Shown: positions 1 through 6,129 of the stretch, one piece after another | Numbering within the stretch: the stretch's first letter is position 1 | Layout: the number at the start of each line of letters is the position of its first letter | From: Thermoplasmata archaeon | Lineage (GTDB): Archaea; Thermoplasmatota; Thermoplasmata; UBA10834 | Reading direction: 5' to 3' | Length of the DNA: 11,667 bases | NCBI GenBank assembly: GCA_025457845.1 | Contig: JALOTO010000030.1 | Coordinates: forward strand, 1-11,667 | The notes under the pieces: generated by a model | What the model was told of the DNA's origin: nothing | The model's input: the letters and a program-made list of their open reading frames with translations, nothing else | Databases searched by the model: none | Translations under genes and position numbers: made by a program

Positions 1-302
1 AATGGCGGAATCACCGTCAGGAGTCTTCTCCCGTAGAAGACACCCATCCGAAATTGGCCGCTGTAACGAACGGACAGCGCGATTGCAGAGACGAAGATGA
101 ACAACGGAACGGCAAAATGAGAGAGTGCATCAAGTGCGGCTGCGACGGCCATCAACATGTTCAGATGATCGATTCTGTTGAAGTACCCAGTGATATGTAT
201 CGATATCACCCCGAGGATTGCGACTCCTCTGAGGCTTCGAATCTCGGCGACCCACAACTGAATCGCCAATGGAACACGATCCCTCCATATTTCAGTTCTC
301 AT
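1..302 (-). CDS. Acyltransferase-3 family membrane protein, N-terminal part (cut by window edge)
   Basis: Reading the minus strand from an ATG at 302 gives 100 residues with no stop before the window edge. The product begins MRTEIWRDRVPLAIQLWVAE and continues with a hydrophobic segment containing RSLRGVAILGVISIHITGYF (about residues 22-41), then a second one, FAVPLFIFVSAIALSVRY (about 66-83), and the basic FYGRRLL. An Arg-Gly-hydrophobic first helix ending in a His, followed by a PLFIFVSA-type second helix, is the N-terminus of the acyltransferase-3 (OafA/NodX-like) family, integral membrane enzymes that transfer acyl groups to sugars. Full members are about 350-400 residues, so roughly three quarters lies outside. 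Codons such as ATA, TTG, CGT and GTT are commoner than in neighbouring genes, which suggests a different origin. No SD site precedes the ATG; an in-frame GTG at 309-311 is a possible alternative start. The family call is confident; the substrate is unknown. Confidence 0.8.
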   Translation of the reverse strand, partial: MRTEIWRDRVPLAIQLWVAEIRSLRGVAILGVISIHITGYFNRIDHLNMLMAVAAALDALSHFAVPLFIFVSAIALSVRYSGQFRMGVFYGRRLLTVIPP

Positions 303-351
303 GGTTGGCACTAGGGGGGCCAACCACACGTCGGCAGCTGGTAGCGATAGG

Positions 352-504
352 TCACACGCGCCGCAGGGAAACACGGCATGTCAAGAACGCCACCTCCAAA
401 ACTCCGACCCCGTGCAGTTCATAGATGATCGCTAGGACATACAACCCAATTGCTGAGTTGCGGAATGGGAGCGACCAAGTGGCGGACGTGAGCAGGACGA
501 CAAG
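352..504 (-). pseudogene. Hydrophobic open-frame remnant, possible 3' end of a decayed membrane-protein gene
   Basis: The minus strand is open for 50 codons between a TAG at 505-507 and a TGA at 352-354. The translation is strongly hydrophobic and protein-like, including SAIGLYVLAIIYELHGVGVL and the basic end CRVSLRRV, and it runs in the same direction as the acyltransferase gene that begins 49 bases further on. There is no ATG near its 5' end; the first usual start codon is a TTG inside the hydrophobic stretch. It could be the tail of a disrupted polysaccharide or membrane-protein gene, or chance. I do not recognise a family. The rest of the 303-525 spacer shows no convincing gene. Confidence 0.22.
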
Positions 505-525
505 CTAGTTATCGATGAACAGTAT

Positions 526-1836
526 TTGCCATCAAAGAGGGCACGCTTGTCATCCAGACTCACGGGGGGCATCACGGATTTCGCTCGCCAGGGCAAGAAC
601 AGCGCCCGCGAGACCGTCAAGTACTACTCCAAGTCCGGCCGCGACGAGCGACGCTACATCCATGCATCATTCTTCGTGGGGGTCAGCGGGGCCGTCCTGT
701 GGTACATCCTCGCACTCTACTGGGTGACCCTCGGCTTCACGTCCCAGGAGATCGGATGGATGTTCGCCATCGGCTCCGCGACGAGCGGCATCACCCTCCT
801 CTTCAGCGGCTACCTCGCGGACAAGTTCGGCAGGAAGGGGCTCGCCCTCATCGGCCTCATCGGCACCACCGCCGGCATGTCCATGTACATCGCCGACAAG
901 AACTTCCTCCTCTTCGCCGGCGTCAACGCCCTCATAAGCTTCAGCGGCTCCCTCTCTTGGCCGTCGATGATGGCCCTCTTCGCCGGCAAGGCCGAACCCT
1001 CCAGGCTGAAGTACCTCTTCGGGCTCCAGTCGTTCACGAGCCAGATCGGCCAGACCATCGGCACTTTCGCGGGCATAGCCGCACCCGGCCTGCTTCCCGG
1101 CTTCCTGGCGATCACGGAAATCGACTCCTTCAGGCTGGTCTTCCTGGTCGGGGCGCTCCTGTCAGCGCTCCCGATACTCTACGTCCTCAAGGTCTCGGAA
1201 CCTCCCCGCGTCAGGGAACGTCTCCTGCTCGAGTTCGACAAGCTGACCAGGAGGAACCTCTACGCCTGGTGCGCCCAGAGCGCCTTCATCGGGCTCGGTG
1301 CGGCGCTCGTCATGCCATGGATCTCCATCGTCTTCACCGACGGGATGGGCGCGAGCCTGTGGGAGGTGAACCTCATGCTCCTGCTTACGAGCCTGGTGCT
1401 GTCGGCCGGGTTCTTCATCGTCCCGTTCTTCGCTGAGGCCCGGAACCCCGTCAAGATCATAGCGGTCTTCCAGCTCGCGTCGATACTGTTCCTCGTGGCG
1501 ATCCCGTTCTCGGGCGGACTCGCCATCGCGGCCGTCATGTACGCCACGAGGTCGTTCTTCATGCTGGTGCCCACCCCGCTCGTGAACGGCTACGCCATGA
1601 ACATAGTGAGCGAGAGGATCCGCGCGTCTTTCATCGCTCTCGGCCAGCTCGCCTGGACGATCGCGTTCATGTGCTCCGAGGCGTTCTCAGGGTACCTCTG
1701 GAACGACGACTACACCAAGCCCGACCCGTTCATCTACTGCGGCATACTCTATGTCATCGGCACCCTCGTGTTCTACTTCTACTTCAGGAACGTGAAGGAG
1801 AAGCACGAGGTCCGTGCGACCGTCCGGGCCGAATGA
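526..1836 (+). CDS. Major facilitator superfamily (MFS) transporter
   Basis: The 436-residue product is an integral membrane secondary transporter. About 12 hydrophobic helices are seen from residue 48 on. The loop after helix 2 carries the MFS signature GYLADKFGRKG (residues 95-105, with D99 and R103), and a charged central loop (about 222-246) separates the two six-helix halves. The substrate cannot be told; drug, sugar and organic-anion exporters all share this layout. The start is uncertain: the frame is open back to a TGA at 454-456 but holds no ATG before residue 79. TTG at 526 is the first usual start codon, with another TTG at 547, and neither has an SD site. The 45-residue basic N-terminus is long for the family. 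The gene is divergent from the partial acyltransferase gene and just inside the change from AT-richer to GC-rich sequence. It stands alone, with 380 bases to the next plus-strand gene. Confidence 0.88.
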   Translation: MPSKRARLSSRLTGGITDFARQGKNSARETVKYYSKSGRDERRYIHASFFVGVSGAVLWYILALYWVTLGFTSQEIGWMFAIGSATSGITLLFSGYLADKFGRKGLALIGLIGTTAGMSMYIADKNFLLFAGVNALISFSGSLSWPSMMALFAGKAEPSRLKYLFGLQSFTSQIGQTIGTFAGIAAPGLLPGFLAITEIDSFRLVFLVGALLSALPILYVLKVSEPPRVRERLLLEFDKLTRRNLYAWCAQSAFIGLGAALVMPWISIVFTDGMGASLWEVNLMLLLTSLVLSAGFFIVPFFAEARNPVKIIAVFQLASILFLVAIPFSGGLAIAAVMYATRSFFMLVPTPLVNGYAMNIVSERIRASFIALGQLAWTIAFMCSEAFSGYLWNDDYTKPDPFIYCGILYVIGTLVFYFYFRNVKEKHEVRATVRAE

Positions 1837-1908
1837 GGCACGGAGCGTTCGCTCTTGCCAGGTTACAGATGATGAGGCACAAGGCCTCGGAAAACACGGT
1901 GACGGCCT

Positions 1909-2052
1909 TCAGGCCGCCTTCCTTCTGGACCCCGCCTTCGCGGGTGGCGGCGACTTGCCTTTGAGCCTGAGGGCCTCTTCGAGCAGCTCTGACAGCCACT
2001 CCTCGTCCCAGTTCCTGATACGCGCGTCGAAGTACCCGGTGTCGCCTGCCAA
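1909..2052 (-). CDS. Small acidic/basic protein, 47 residues (hypothetical)
   Basis: A minus-strand frame starting at TTG (2050-2052) encodes 47 residues, beginning MAGDTGYFDARIRNWDEEWL, then an amphipathic Glu/Leu helix (SELLEEALRLKG), a PPPAKAG turn and a basic tail ending SRRKAA. Three things argue that it is real: an SD sequence GGAGGG lies 8 bases before the TTG, a TATA-like GATATAT sits about 40 bases upstream, and most codons end in G or C as in neighbouring genes. The family is not recognised. The Trp-rich acidic helix followed by a basic tail could suit a small DNA- or protein-binding partner, but that is a guess. It is divergent from the Lrp/AsnC regulator, an arrangement often seen for a regulator and its target. 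Bases 1837-1908, between its stop and the MFS stop, hold nothing clear. Confidence 0.5.
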   Translation of the reverse strand: MAGDTGYFDARIRNWDEEWLSELLEEALRLKGKSPPPAKAGSRRKAA

Positions 2053-2060
2053 GACTTTCG

Positions 2061-2097
2061 CCCTCCTGCATATCGTATAGTGTCGCAATCATATATC
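2061..2097 (-). promoter_or_regulatory. TATA-like box and Shine-Dalgarno site of the 47-residue gene
   Basis: On the minus strand, GATATAT (2091-2097) is followed about 26 bases later by the expected transcription start near 2068. The SD hexamer GGAGGG (2061-2066) comes immediately after, 8 bases before the TTG. Order and spacing fit a short-leader archaeal gene. This was read by eye, not scored. Confidence 0.45.
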
Positions 2098-2187
2098 AAG
2101 TGTTTGAGCAAAATACTGGACGATTGACCACTAAATCCCCATACCAACACCATTTTGCCCACGCCCCAGCCCGACCTATGCAAATTA

Positions 2188-2195
2188 TTTATAAA
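2188..2195 (+). promoter_or_regulatory. TATA box of the Lrp/AsnC gene (leaderless)
   Basis: TTTATAAA is the best TATA match in the window. Its centre lies about 26 bases before the ATG at 2218, so transcription should begin at or within a base or two of the start codon and give a leaderless mRNA. This placement fixes 2218 as the start in preference to the in-frame TTG at 2155, which lies upstream of the TATA box. Confidence 0.7.
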
Positions 2196-2217
2196 AGCAA
2201 GTGGTTCCAATCACCCG

Positions 2218-2694
2218 ATGAAGGAGAAGGAGAAGGTTGCTGGCTCTGTGGAGCTCGACGAGCTTGACATTGATATCCTCAGGAGCCTCAACGACAACGC
2301 GAGGAAGAGCTTCAGGGACATAGCCAAGGAGCTCCAGGTCTCGCTCACGACGGTCTCCAACAGGGTCAAGGCCATGGAGCGCCACGGGGTCATACAGGGC
2401 TACATGCCCATCATCGAGCCGACCAAGCTCGGCTTCGACATCATGGTCGTCATCGGCGTCAAGGTCGTCCACGGGAGGATCGTCGAGACGGAGAGGGACC
2501 TCGCGAAGGACCCGGCCGTCTTCGCGGTCTTCGACTCCACGGGGGACTGGGACGCCATAATCATGGCCCGGTTCAAGAACAGGGGAGAGCTCAACGTCTT
2601 CGTCAAGAAGGTCCTGGACCACGAGAACGTCGACCGCACGTACACGCAGGTCGTGCTCAACGTGACCAAGGACGAGAAGCGCGTCCTGGTCTGA
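2218..2694 (+). CDS. Lrp/AsnC family transcriptional regulator
   Basis: The 158-residue product has the usual length and layout of a feast/famine regulator. A winged helix-turn-helix lies at about residues 13-63, beginning LDELDIDILRSLNDNARKSF, with recognition helix VSLTTVSNRVKAMERHG. A RAM (ligand-binding, oligomerisation) domain follows at about 73-150 and includes the family-typical VFDSTGDWDAI. Such proteins assemble into dimers or octamers, bind near promoters and respond to amino acids or other small effectors; the effector is not evident here. The start at ATG 2218 is supported by the TATA box about 26 bases upstream. The gene is divergent from the 47-residue gene and 58 bases ahead of the DUF835 gene, which has its own TATA-like box, so it may autoregulate and control either neighbour. 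The family call is secure; its targets are inference. Confidence 0.93.
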   Translation: MKEKEKVAGSVELDELDIDILRSLNDNARKSFRDIAKELQVSLTTVSNRVKAMERHGVIQGYMPIIEPTKLGFDIMVVIGVKVVHGRIVETERDLAKDPAVFAVFDSTGDWDAIIMARFKNRGELNVFVKKVLDHENVDRTYTQVVLNVTKDEKRVLV

Positions 2695-2710
2695 CTGTCG
2701 CACTGAGCAG

Positions 2711-2718
2711 TTTATCTA
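2711..2718 (+). promoter_or_regulatory. TATA-like box before the DUF835 membrane protein
   Basis: TTTATCTA lies about 40 bases before the ATG at 2753, predicting a start near 2740 and a leader of roughly 13 bases. It indicates transcription separate from the Lrp/AsnC gene that ends at 2694. Confidence 0.45.
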
Positions 2719-2752
2719 GCCGCGTGCGGATTCACCACGGGGGCGCCACACG

Positions 2753-4354
2753 ATGGCGGACGAGAGAGTTCAGGTAAGGGCGCCGATGCGGGGGACCGGG
2801 ATCCTGCTGGGCGCGCTCATGTTCATGTTCCTGTCAGCCCAGGCGGCGCCCTGCGCCTCGGCCCTGGACGGCGCCCCGATTAGCGTCACGTTCGAGTTCC
2901 TCCCCGCGGACGACGCGTACTTCCCCGGGGAGTCGTTCGAGGTGGAGTTCACCGTCGTCAACACGATCGTCTCCGGCGACTACGTCTACGATTCCCTCGC
3001 ATACATGGAGAAGGTCGTCAACGTCTCCGCCCACTTCTCGTGGATGGACGCTGGCGAGTCCGTCTGGAACAACGTCTCGACGACATCCTCGTGGCTGGAG
3101 CCGGACGGGGTCGGGACCGGGACCTACTCGCTCGCGGTCGACGTGCCGGCCACCGCCGCCGCCCAGACCTACAGCTACTTCTTCGAGCTCGAGTACCTCG
3201 CGCACACCGCGTGGGGGAACATCACGTACTACTGGGGCGTCGGCACGACCTACCACGACCTCGCCGTGACCCTGGCCACGTCCACCGCTCCGGCCGCGGC
3301 GACGGCCTCCGTGCCTGCCAAGGTCGCCCCCGGGGACGAGCTCCAGCTCGAGGTCAACTTCACCAACGACGTCCCGCCGGCGTGCGACGGGGACGACTGC
3401 TTCCCCGTCAAGGCCATGTGGGTCGAGCCGCGCTTCTCCTGGATGTCCGAGGAGGACGTGGTGAGGACCGATGTCTCGTCCCTGTCCGAGTGGCTCGCCC
3501 CCGACGGTGCGGGCTTCCAGCTCTTCTCCGTCTCCGTGCAGGTGCCGGACGACCTCCCGTCCGGAGGGTACACGTACTTCCTCAGGGTGGGATACGTCGA
3601 GGACGCCCCCTGGGGAGAGTTCGCCGCCGAGGACGACGGCGAGGCCTCGAGCCTGACGGTCGAGGCGTCCGCTACCGGGGACGGACCGTTCCTGAGCGGG
3701 CTCGCGCTGTCCATCTCCCTGATCGCCCTCGCGGCCGTCGCCGTCGCGGGCGCGTTCGTCTACAGGATGTCGAAGGCAGGGAGGGGGCCCTGGGCCACCG
3801 CGAAGGGGGCCTATCCGCTGATCCGCCCGCTCCCTGGACAGGTCGTCCACGTCGAGCCGTCGACCGTCTACCTCGTCAAGGAGGACAGGCCGAGGATGGC
3901 CTTCGCGATGCTCGCGGAGGCGGTCGAGCGCGGGGCGACGGGCATGCTCGTCTCGAGGGAGCACCCGGACAGGCTCGCTGACATCTATCCGTTCAAGGCC
4001 GCGGTCACGCTCTGGCTGACCAGGCGCGCCGGGAAGGACAACATCGACCCCACGGAACTGAGCCTCCTGAGCCTGCGGATCGGCAAGTTCGCCGAGTCGA
4101 AGGGGAAGGAGGTCGTGCTCATCGAGGGGATGGAGTACCTCATAACCCAGAACGACTTCGAGACTGTCCTCAGGTTCGTCAACCACATGCACGAGTTCGT
4201 CTCGGTCCACGACTGCTCGGTGATCTTCGTCGTCGACCCGCGGGTCCTGAGCACGAGGGAGCTAGCGCTGCTCGAGCGGTCCGCTAGGGTGGTCGAGCCT
4301 CCCGAGGAGAAGGAGGCCGCCCCGCCGGGGACGCCGGCCGAGGGGACCTCCTGA
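2753..4354 (+). CDS. Receptor-like membrane protein: duplicated ectodomain, one membrane helix, cytosolic DUF835 domain
   Basis: The product has 533 residues. A signal peptide (about 12-38) is followed by two related beta-rich ectodomain units (about 44-172 and 186-304). Both carry an FSWM motif (95-98 and 228-231), a WLEPDG/WLAPDG motif and a later Y-rich strand ending in an AWG/PWG turn. One transmembrane helix (about 313-337) ends in basic residues, placing the C-terminus in the cytosol. Residues 365-510 match DUF835 throughout, including TVYLVKEDRP, GATGMLVSREHP, VVLIEGMEYLITQNDFETVL and IFVVDPRVLSTRELALLE. The tail is Glu/Pro-rich. DUF835 has no established activity that I know of and often sits at the cytosolic end of archaeal membrane or sensor proteins. 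A surface sensor with an unknown ligand is the likeliest reading. Paired cysteines in unit 2 (C211, C216) could form a disulfide. Domain calls are firm; the role is inferred. Confidence 0.9.
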   Translation: MADERVQVRAPMRGTGILLGALMFMFLSAQAAPCASALDGAPISVTFEFLPADDAYFPGESFEVEFTVVNTIVSGDYVYDSLAYMEKVVNVSAHFSWMDAGESVWNNVSTTSSWLEPDGVGTGTYSLAVDVPATAAAQTYSYFFELEYLAHTAWGNITYYWGVGTTYHDLAVTLATSTAPAAATASVPAKVAPGDELQLEVNFTNDVPPACDGDDCFPVKAMWVEPRFSWMSEEDVVRTDVSSLSEWLAPDGAGFQLFSVSVQVPDDLPSGGYTYFLRVGYVEDAPWGEFAAEDDGEASSLTVEASATGDGPFLSGLALSISLIALAAVAVAGAFVYRMSKAGRGPWATAKGAYPLIRPLPGQVVHVEPSTVYLVKEDRPRMAFAMLAEAVERGATGMLVSREHPDRLADIYPFKAAVTLWLTRRAGKDNIDPTELSLLSLRIGKFAESKGKEVVLIEGMEYLITQNDFETVLRFVNHMHEFVSVHDCSVIFVVDPRVLSTRELALLERSARVVEPPEEKEAAPPGTPAEGTS

Positions 4355-4411
4355 CCCGGTGTCGGCAAAAGGCTAAATCCGGCGAAGTCAGTGCACCACA
4401 CGGGGGCAGGA

Positions 4412-4428
4412 GGCCGGAGGCTCCGGCC
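4412..4428. repeat. GC-rich perfect inverted repeat (hairpin) in the spacer before the kelch gene
   Basis: GGCCGGAGGCTCCGGCC can fold into a 7-bp stem with a 3-base loop. It lies 58 bases after the DUF835 stop and 111 bases before the proposed kelch start, so it may be a transcript end for one gene or part of the leader of the other. No T-run follows directly. A TATA-like TAAAT at 4374-4378 could start transcription near 4403, which would put the hairpin in the kelch leader. The spacer 4355-4538 holds no gene that I can support. Confidence 0.35.
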
Positions 4429-4524
4429 GACAGCAGCTTTCGCCCATCGGGATGCAGGGCGCTCGCATCGGAACGCACTAGCTACATCGCGATGAACTAC
4501 GACTGTGTGCGCGCCCCCTCGAGG

Positions 4525-4541
4525 GGAGGGAGACGGACATT
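4525..4541 (+). promoter_or_regulatory. Shine-Dalgarno site and ATT start codon of the kelch gene
   Basis: GGAGG (4525-4529; GGAGGG to 4530) is followed after 8-9 bases by ATT at 4539-4541, in frame with the kelch protein and directly before its signal peptide. Between the in-frame stop at 4479-4481 and 4695 the frame contains no ATG, GTG or TTG. The SD spacing picks out the ATT as the probable initiator. Confidence 0.5.
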
Positions 4542-5975
4542 CTCGAGTCAGCGGGAGGCAACAGGTTCCCAGCCTTCGCCCTCCTCATCCCATTCCTACT
4601 GTCGGGCCTGTCGTCCGGCGGCCTCGTCGGGCTCGACGACGCCCCTGCCGCGGACGATCCCGAGACGGAGCTCGCGTGGCAGCCAGTCGCCGACATGCTG
4701 ACCGCGCGCTCGTTCCCCGCCGCGGTCGTGCTAGACGACGGGAGGGTCCTCGTCACGGGCGGGATCGCGGGGACCGTCCCGACCGACACCACCGAGCTCT
4801 ACGACCCCGGGTCCGGCGATTGGTCCTACGGTCCCGTCATGCAGTCCAAGAGGGTCGGGCACACGGCCACCCTGCTCGGGGACGGGACCGTGCTGGTCTG
4901 CGGCGGCGAGACGGGCGGAGGGGCGACCTCCTCCGCCGAGGTCCTGGACATCGGCACGATGACATCGCTCGCCCTGCCAGACATGTACTTCTCGAGGTCG
5001 GCGCACTCGGCTCTCCTGCTCCCCGACGGGAAGGTGCTCGTCACCGGAGGGACAGACTGGGTCTCGGGCCCGTGGAGCCAGGCGGAGGCGTACGACCCGT
5101 CCTCGCACTCGTGGGTCCCCGCGGGCAGCATGGCCCGCGCGAGGCTGTCGTTCTCGCTGGTCCTCCTCGGCACGGGGGAGGCCCTCGCCGTAGGGGGCGA
5201 CCCCGACGGCACGAGCGAGCTGTACTCGGACGGGGCATGGCACGGCCTCGTGGGCATGCAGGCGAAGAGATACGCGCACGCGTGCGCCGCGCTGCCGGAC
5301 GGGACCGTGCTCGCCGCCGGGGGGCTCGTCGACGGCGTCACCCTCTCCTCGTCCGAGGTCTACGACCCGGAGGCGAACTCTTGGGAGGGCGCGGGCCCGA
5401 TGTCGACCGCCCGCGCGAGGTTCACGCTGTGCGCCCTGCCGGACGGACGGATGCTCGCGGCTGGTTCGTGGAGCGACGCGGGCGACACCGCGACGACCGA
5501 GGCGTTCGATGGCGACGAGCGCGGTTGGACGCCCGCGCCGGAGATGAACGACGCGCGCGGGGGACACGCATGCGCGGCCATCGGGGAAGGGGCCGTCATG
5601 GTCATGGGGGGAGTGAGCGACGGGACCCCGACCGCGTCCGCAGAGGTGCTCCGCGAGGGCGGCGAGGAACCGCCGCCGCCCGAGGAGTGCATGGAGCCCG
5701 AGGACATCGTGCCGCTGGTCATCGCGATCGCGCCCGAGCTCCCCGGGCATTCCGAGAACGGCTTCGTCGGCCAGCTCATGGAGGCGCAGGACGAGCTCGA
5801 CGAGGGCGACCTGCTCGAGTGCCTGCTGATCATGTACGGATTCTACCATCATGTGCGCGCGTTCTGGCAGAGCGGACACATGAGCGACGCGGGCGCTGCC
5901 TCCCTGTACGACGCGTACGCGCGGGTCGTGACATGCCTCGGGGCGGAGCCCCTCCCGCCGTTCGTCGGGACGTAA
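4539..5975 (+). CDS. Secreted seven-repeat kelch beta-propeller protein with C-terminal helical (FIMAH-like) domain
   Basis: From ATT 4539 the product has 478 residues. An N-terminal export signal (about 9-30, FPAFALLIPFLLSGL) and an acidic linker come first. Seven kelch repeats of about 48 residues (47-373) each show W...M..aR, then DGrVLvtGG and ELYDP-like motifs, predicting a seven-bladed propeller for protein or glycan binding. A PPPP linker (378-381) leads to a helical C-terminus (about 385-470) containing GFVGQLMEAQDELDEGD, resembling FIMAH domains of surface proteins; C384, C428 and C466 may form a disulfide. The first ATG (4695) is residue 53, the conserved Met of blade 1 (WQPVADM, compare VPAGSM and EGAGPM), so starting there would remove the signal and half a blade. 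The true start is therefore upstream and non-canonical. Transcription is probably independent of the DUF835 gene. The fold call is strong, the ligand unknown, the exact start moderate. Confidence 0.88.
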   Translation: MLESAGGNRFPAFALLIPFLLSGLSSGGLVGLDDAPAADDPETELAWQPVADMLTARSFPAAVVLDDGRVLVTGGIAGTVPTDTTELYDPGSGDWSYGPVMQSKRVGHTATLLGDGTVLVCGGETGGGATSSAEVLDIGTMTSLALPDMYFSRSAHSALLLPDGKVLVTGGTDWVSGPWSQAEAYDPSSHSWVPAGSMARARLSFSLVLLGTGEALAVGGDPDGTSELYSDGAWHGLVGMQAKRYAHACAALPDGTVLAAGGLVDGVTLSSSEVYDPEANSWEGAGPMSTARARFTLCALPDGRMLAAGSWSDAGDTATTEAFDGDERGWTPAPEMNDARGGHACAAIGEGAVMVMGGVSDGTPTASAEVLREGGEEPPPPEECMEPEDIVPLVIAIAPELPGHSENGFVGQLMEAQDELDEGDLLECLLIMYGFYHHVRAFWQSGHMSDAGAASLYDAYARVVTCLGAEPLPPFVGT

Positions 5976-6004
5976 CGGCGCTACCCACGGACCGATGTAC
6001 AAAA

Positions 6005-6021
6005 GTGCGTGTCTGACGCAC
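6005..6021. repeat. Small inverted repeat between the kelch and Asp-rich genes
   Basis: GTGCGT (6005-6010) and ACGCAC (6016-6021) are perfect inverted copies around GTCTG. The loop motif recurs downstream as TGTCTGACG near 6043. It could be a weak transcript end for the kelch gene or a regulator site upstream of the next promoter. Confidence 0.3.
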
Positions 6022-6059
6022 AATCGGACTGCCAGGAAGTGCTGTCTGACGGAAATGAA

Positions 6060-6066
6060 TTAAATA
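6060..6066 (+). promoter_or_regulatory. TATA-like box of the Asp-rich protein gene
   Basis: TTAAATA lies in a short AT-rich island in otherwise GC-rich sequence. Transcription would begin near 6090, leaving a leader of about 37 bases that contains the SD site at 6115-6122. Confidence 0.4.
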
Positions 6067-6114
6067 CAATGAGGTAGCTCAGGGACTCAAGCTCACGGGA
6101 TGCTGAGCGAGCGA

Positions 6115-6129
6115 GGAGGTGACTAGATT
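6115..6129 (+). promoter_or_regulatory. Shine-Dalgarno site and ATT start codon of the Asp-rich gene
   Basis: GGAGGTGA (6115-6122) is complementary to the canonical 16S rRNA tail. ATT at 6127-6129 stands 7 bases after GGAGG and immediately after an in-frame TAG (6124-6126). The next possible start, TTG 6145, is 22 bases from the SD site and would lose the basic n-region of the signal. Confidence 0.6.

Noticed and set aside
54..314. Plus-strand 86-codon frame from TTG
   Set aside because: It is antisense to the acyltransferase N-terminus on the minus strand, which has a recognisable family motif and ATG; the plus-strand product is Cys/His/Asp-rich and unlike any family I know.
432..620. 62-codon minus-strand frame across the MFS 5' region
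   Set aside because: Ser/Arg/Leu-rich with no promoter or SD site, and it overlaps the MFS coding start antisense.
2155..2217. Longer Lrp/AsnC start at TTG 2155
   Set aside because: The TTG lies upstream of the TATA box that serves the gene, so it would not be transcribed; the extra residues are not part of the family.
2834..4210. 458-codon minus-strand frame opposite the DUF835 gene
   Set aside because: It is a GC-rich antisense shadow: the product is an Arg/Gly/Asp/Val mixture with no hydrophobic core, while the plus strand has a clear signal peptide, membrane helix and DUF835.
4505..6016. 503-codon plus-strand frame overlapping the kelch gene
   Set aside because: The product is almost all Arg, Gly, Ala and Pro, the typical out-of-frame reading of a GC-rich gene; the kelch repeats are in the other frame.
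4731..6023. 430-codon minus-strand frame opposite the kelch gene
   Set aside because: Arg/Gly/His-rich shadow without domains; it exists only because of the GC bias.
6073..6082. GGTAGCTCAG, resembling a tRNA D-arm
   Set aside because: There is no acceptor stem, anticodon arm or T-arm with GGTTCGAATC-like sequence around it; it lies in the leader of the Asp-rich gene.
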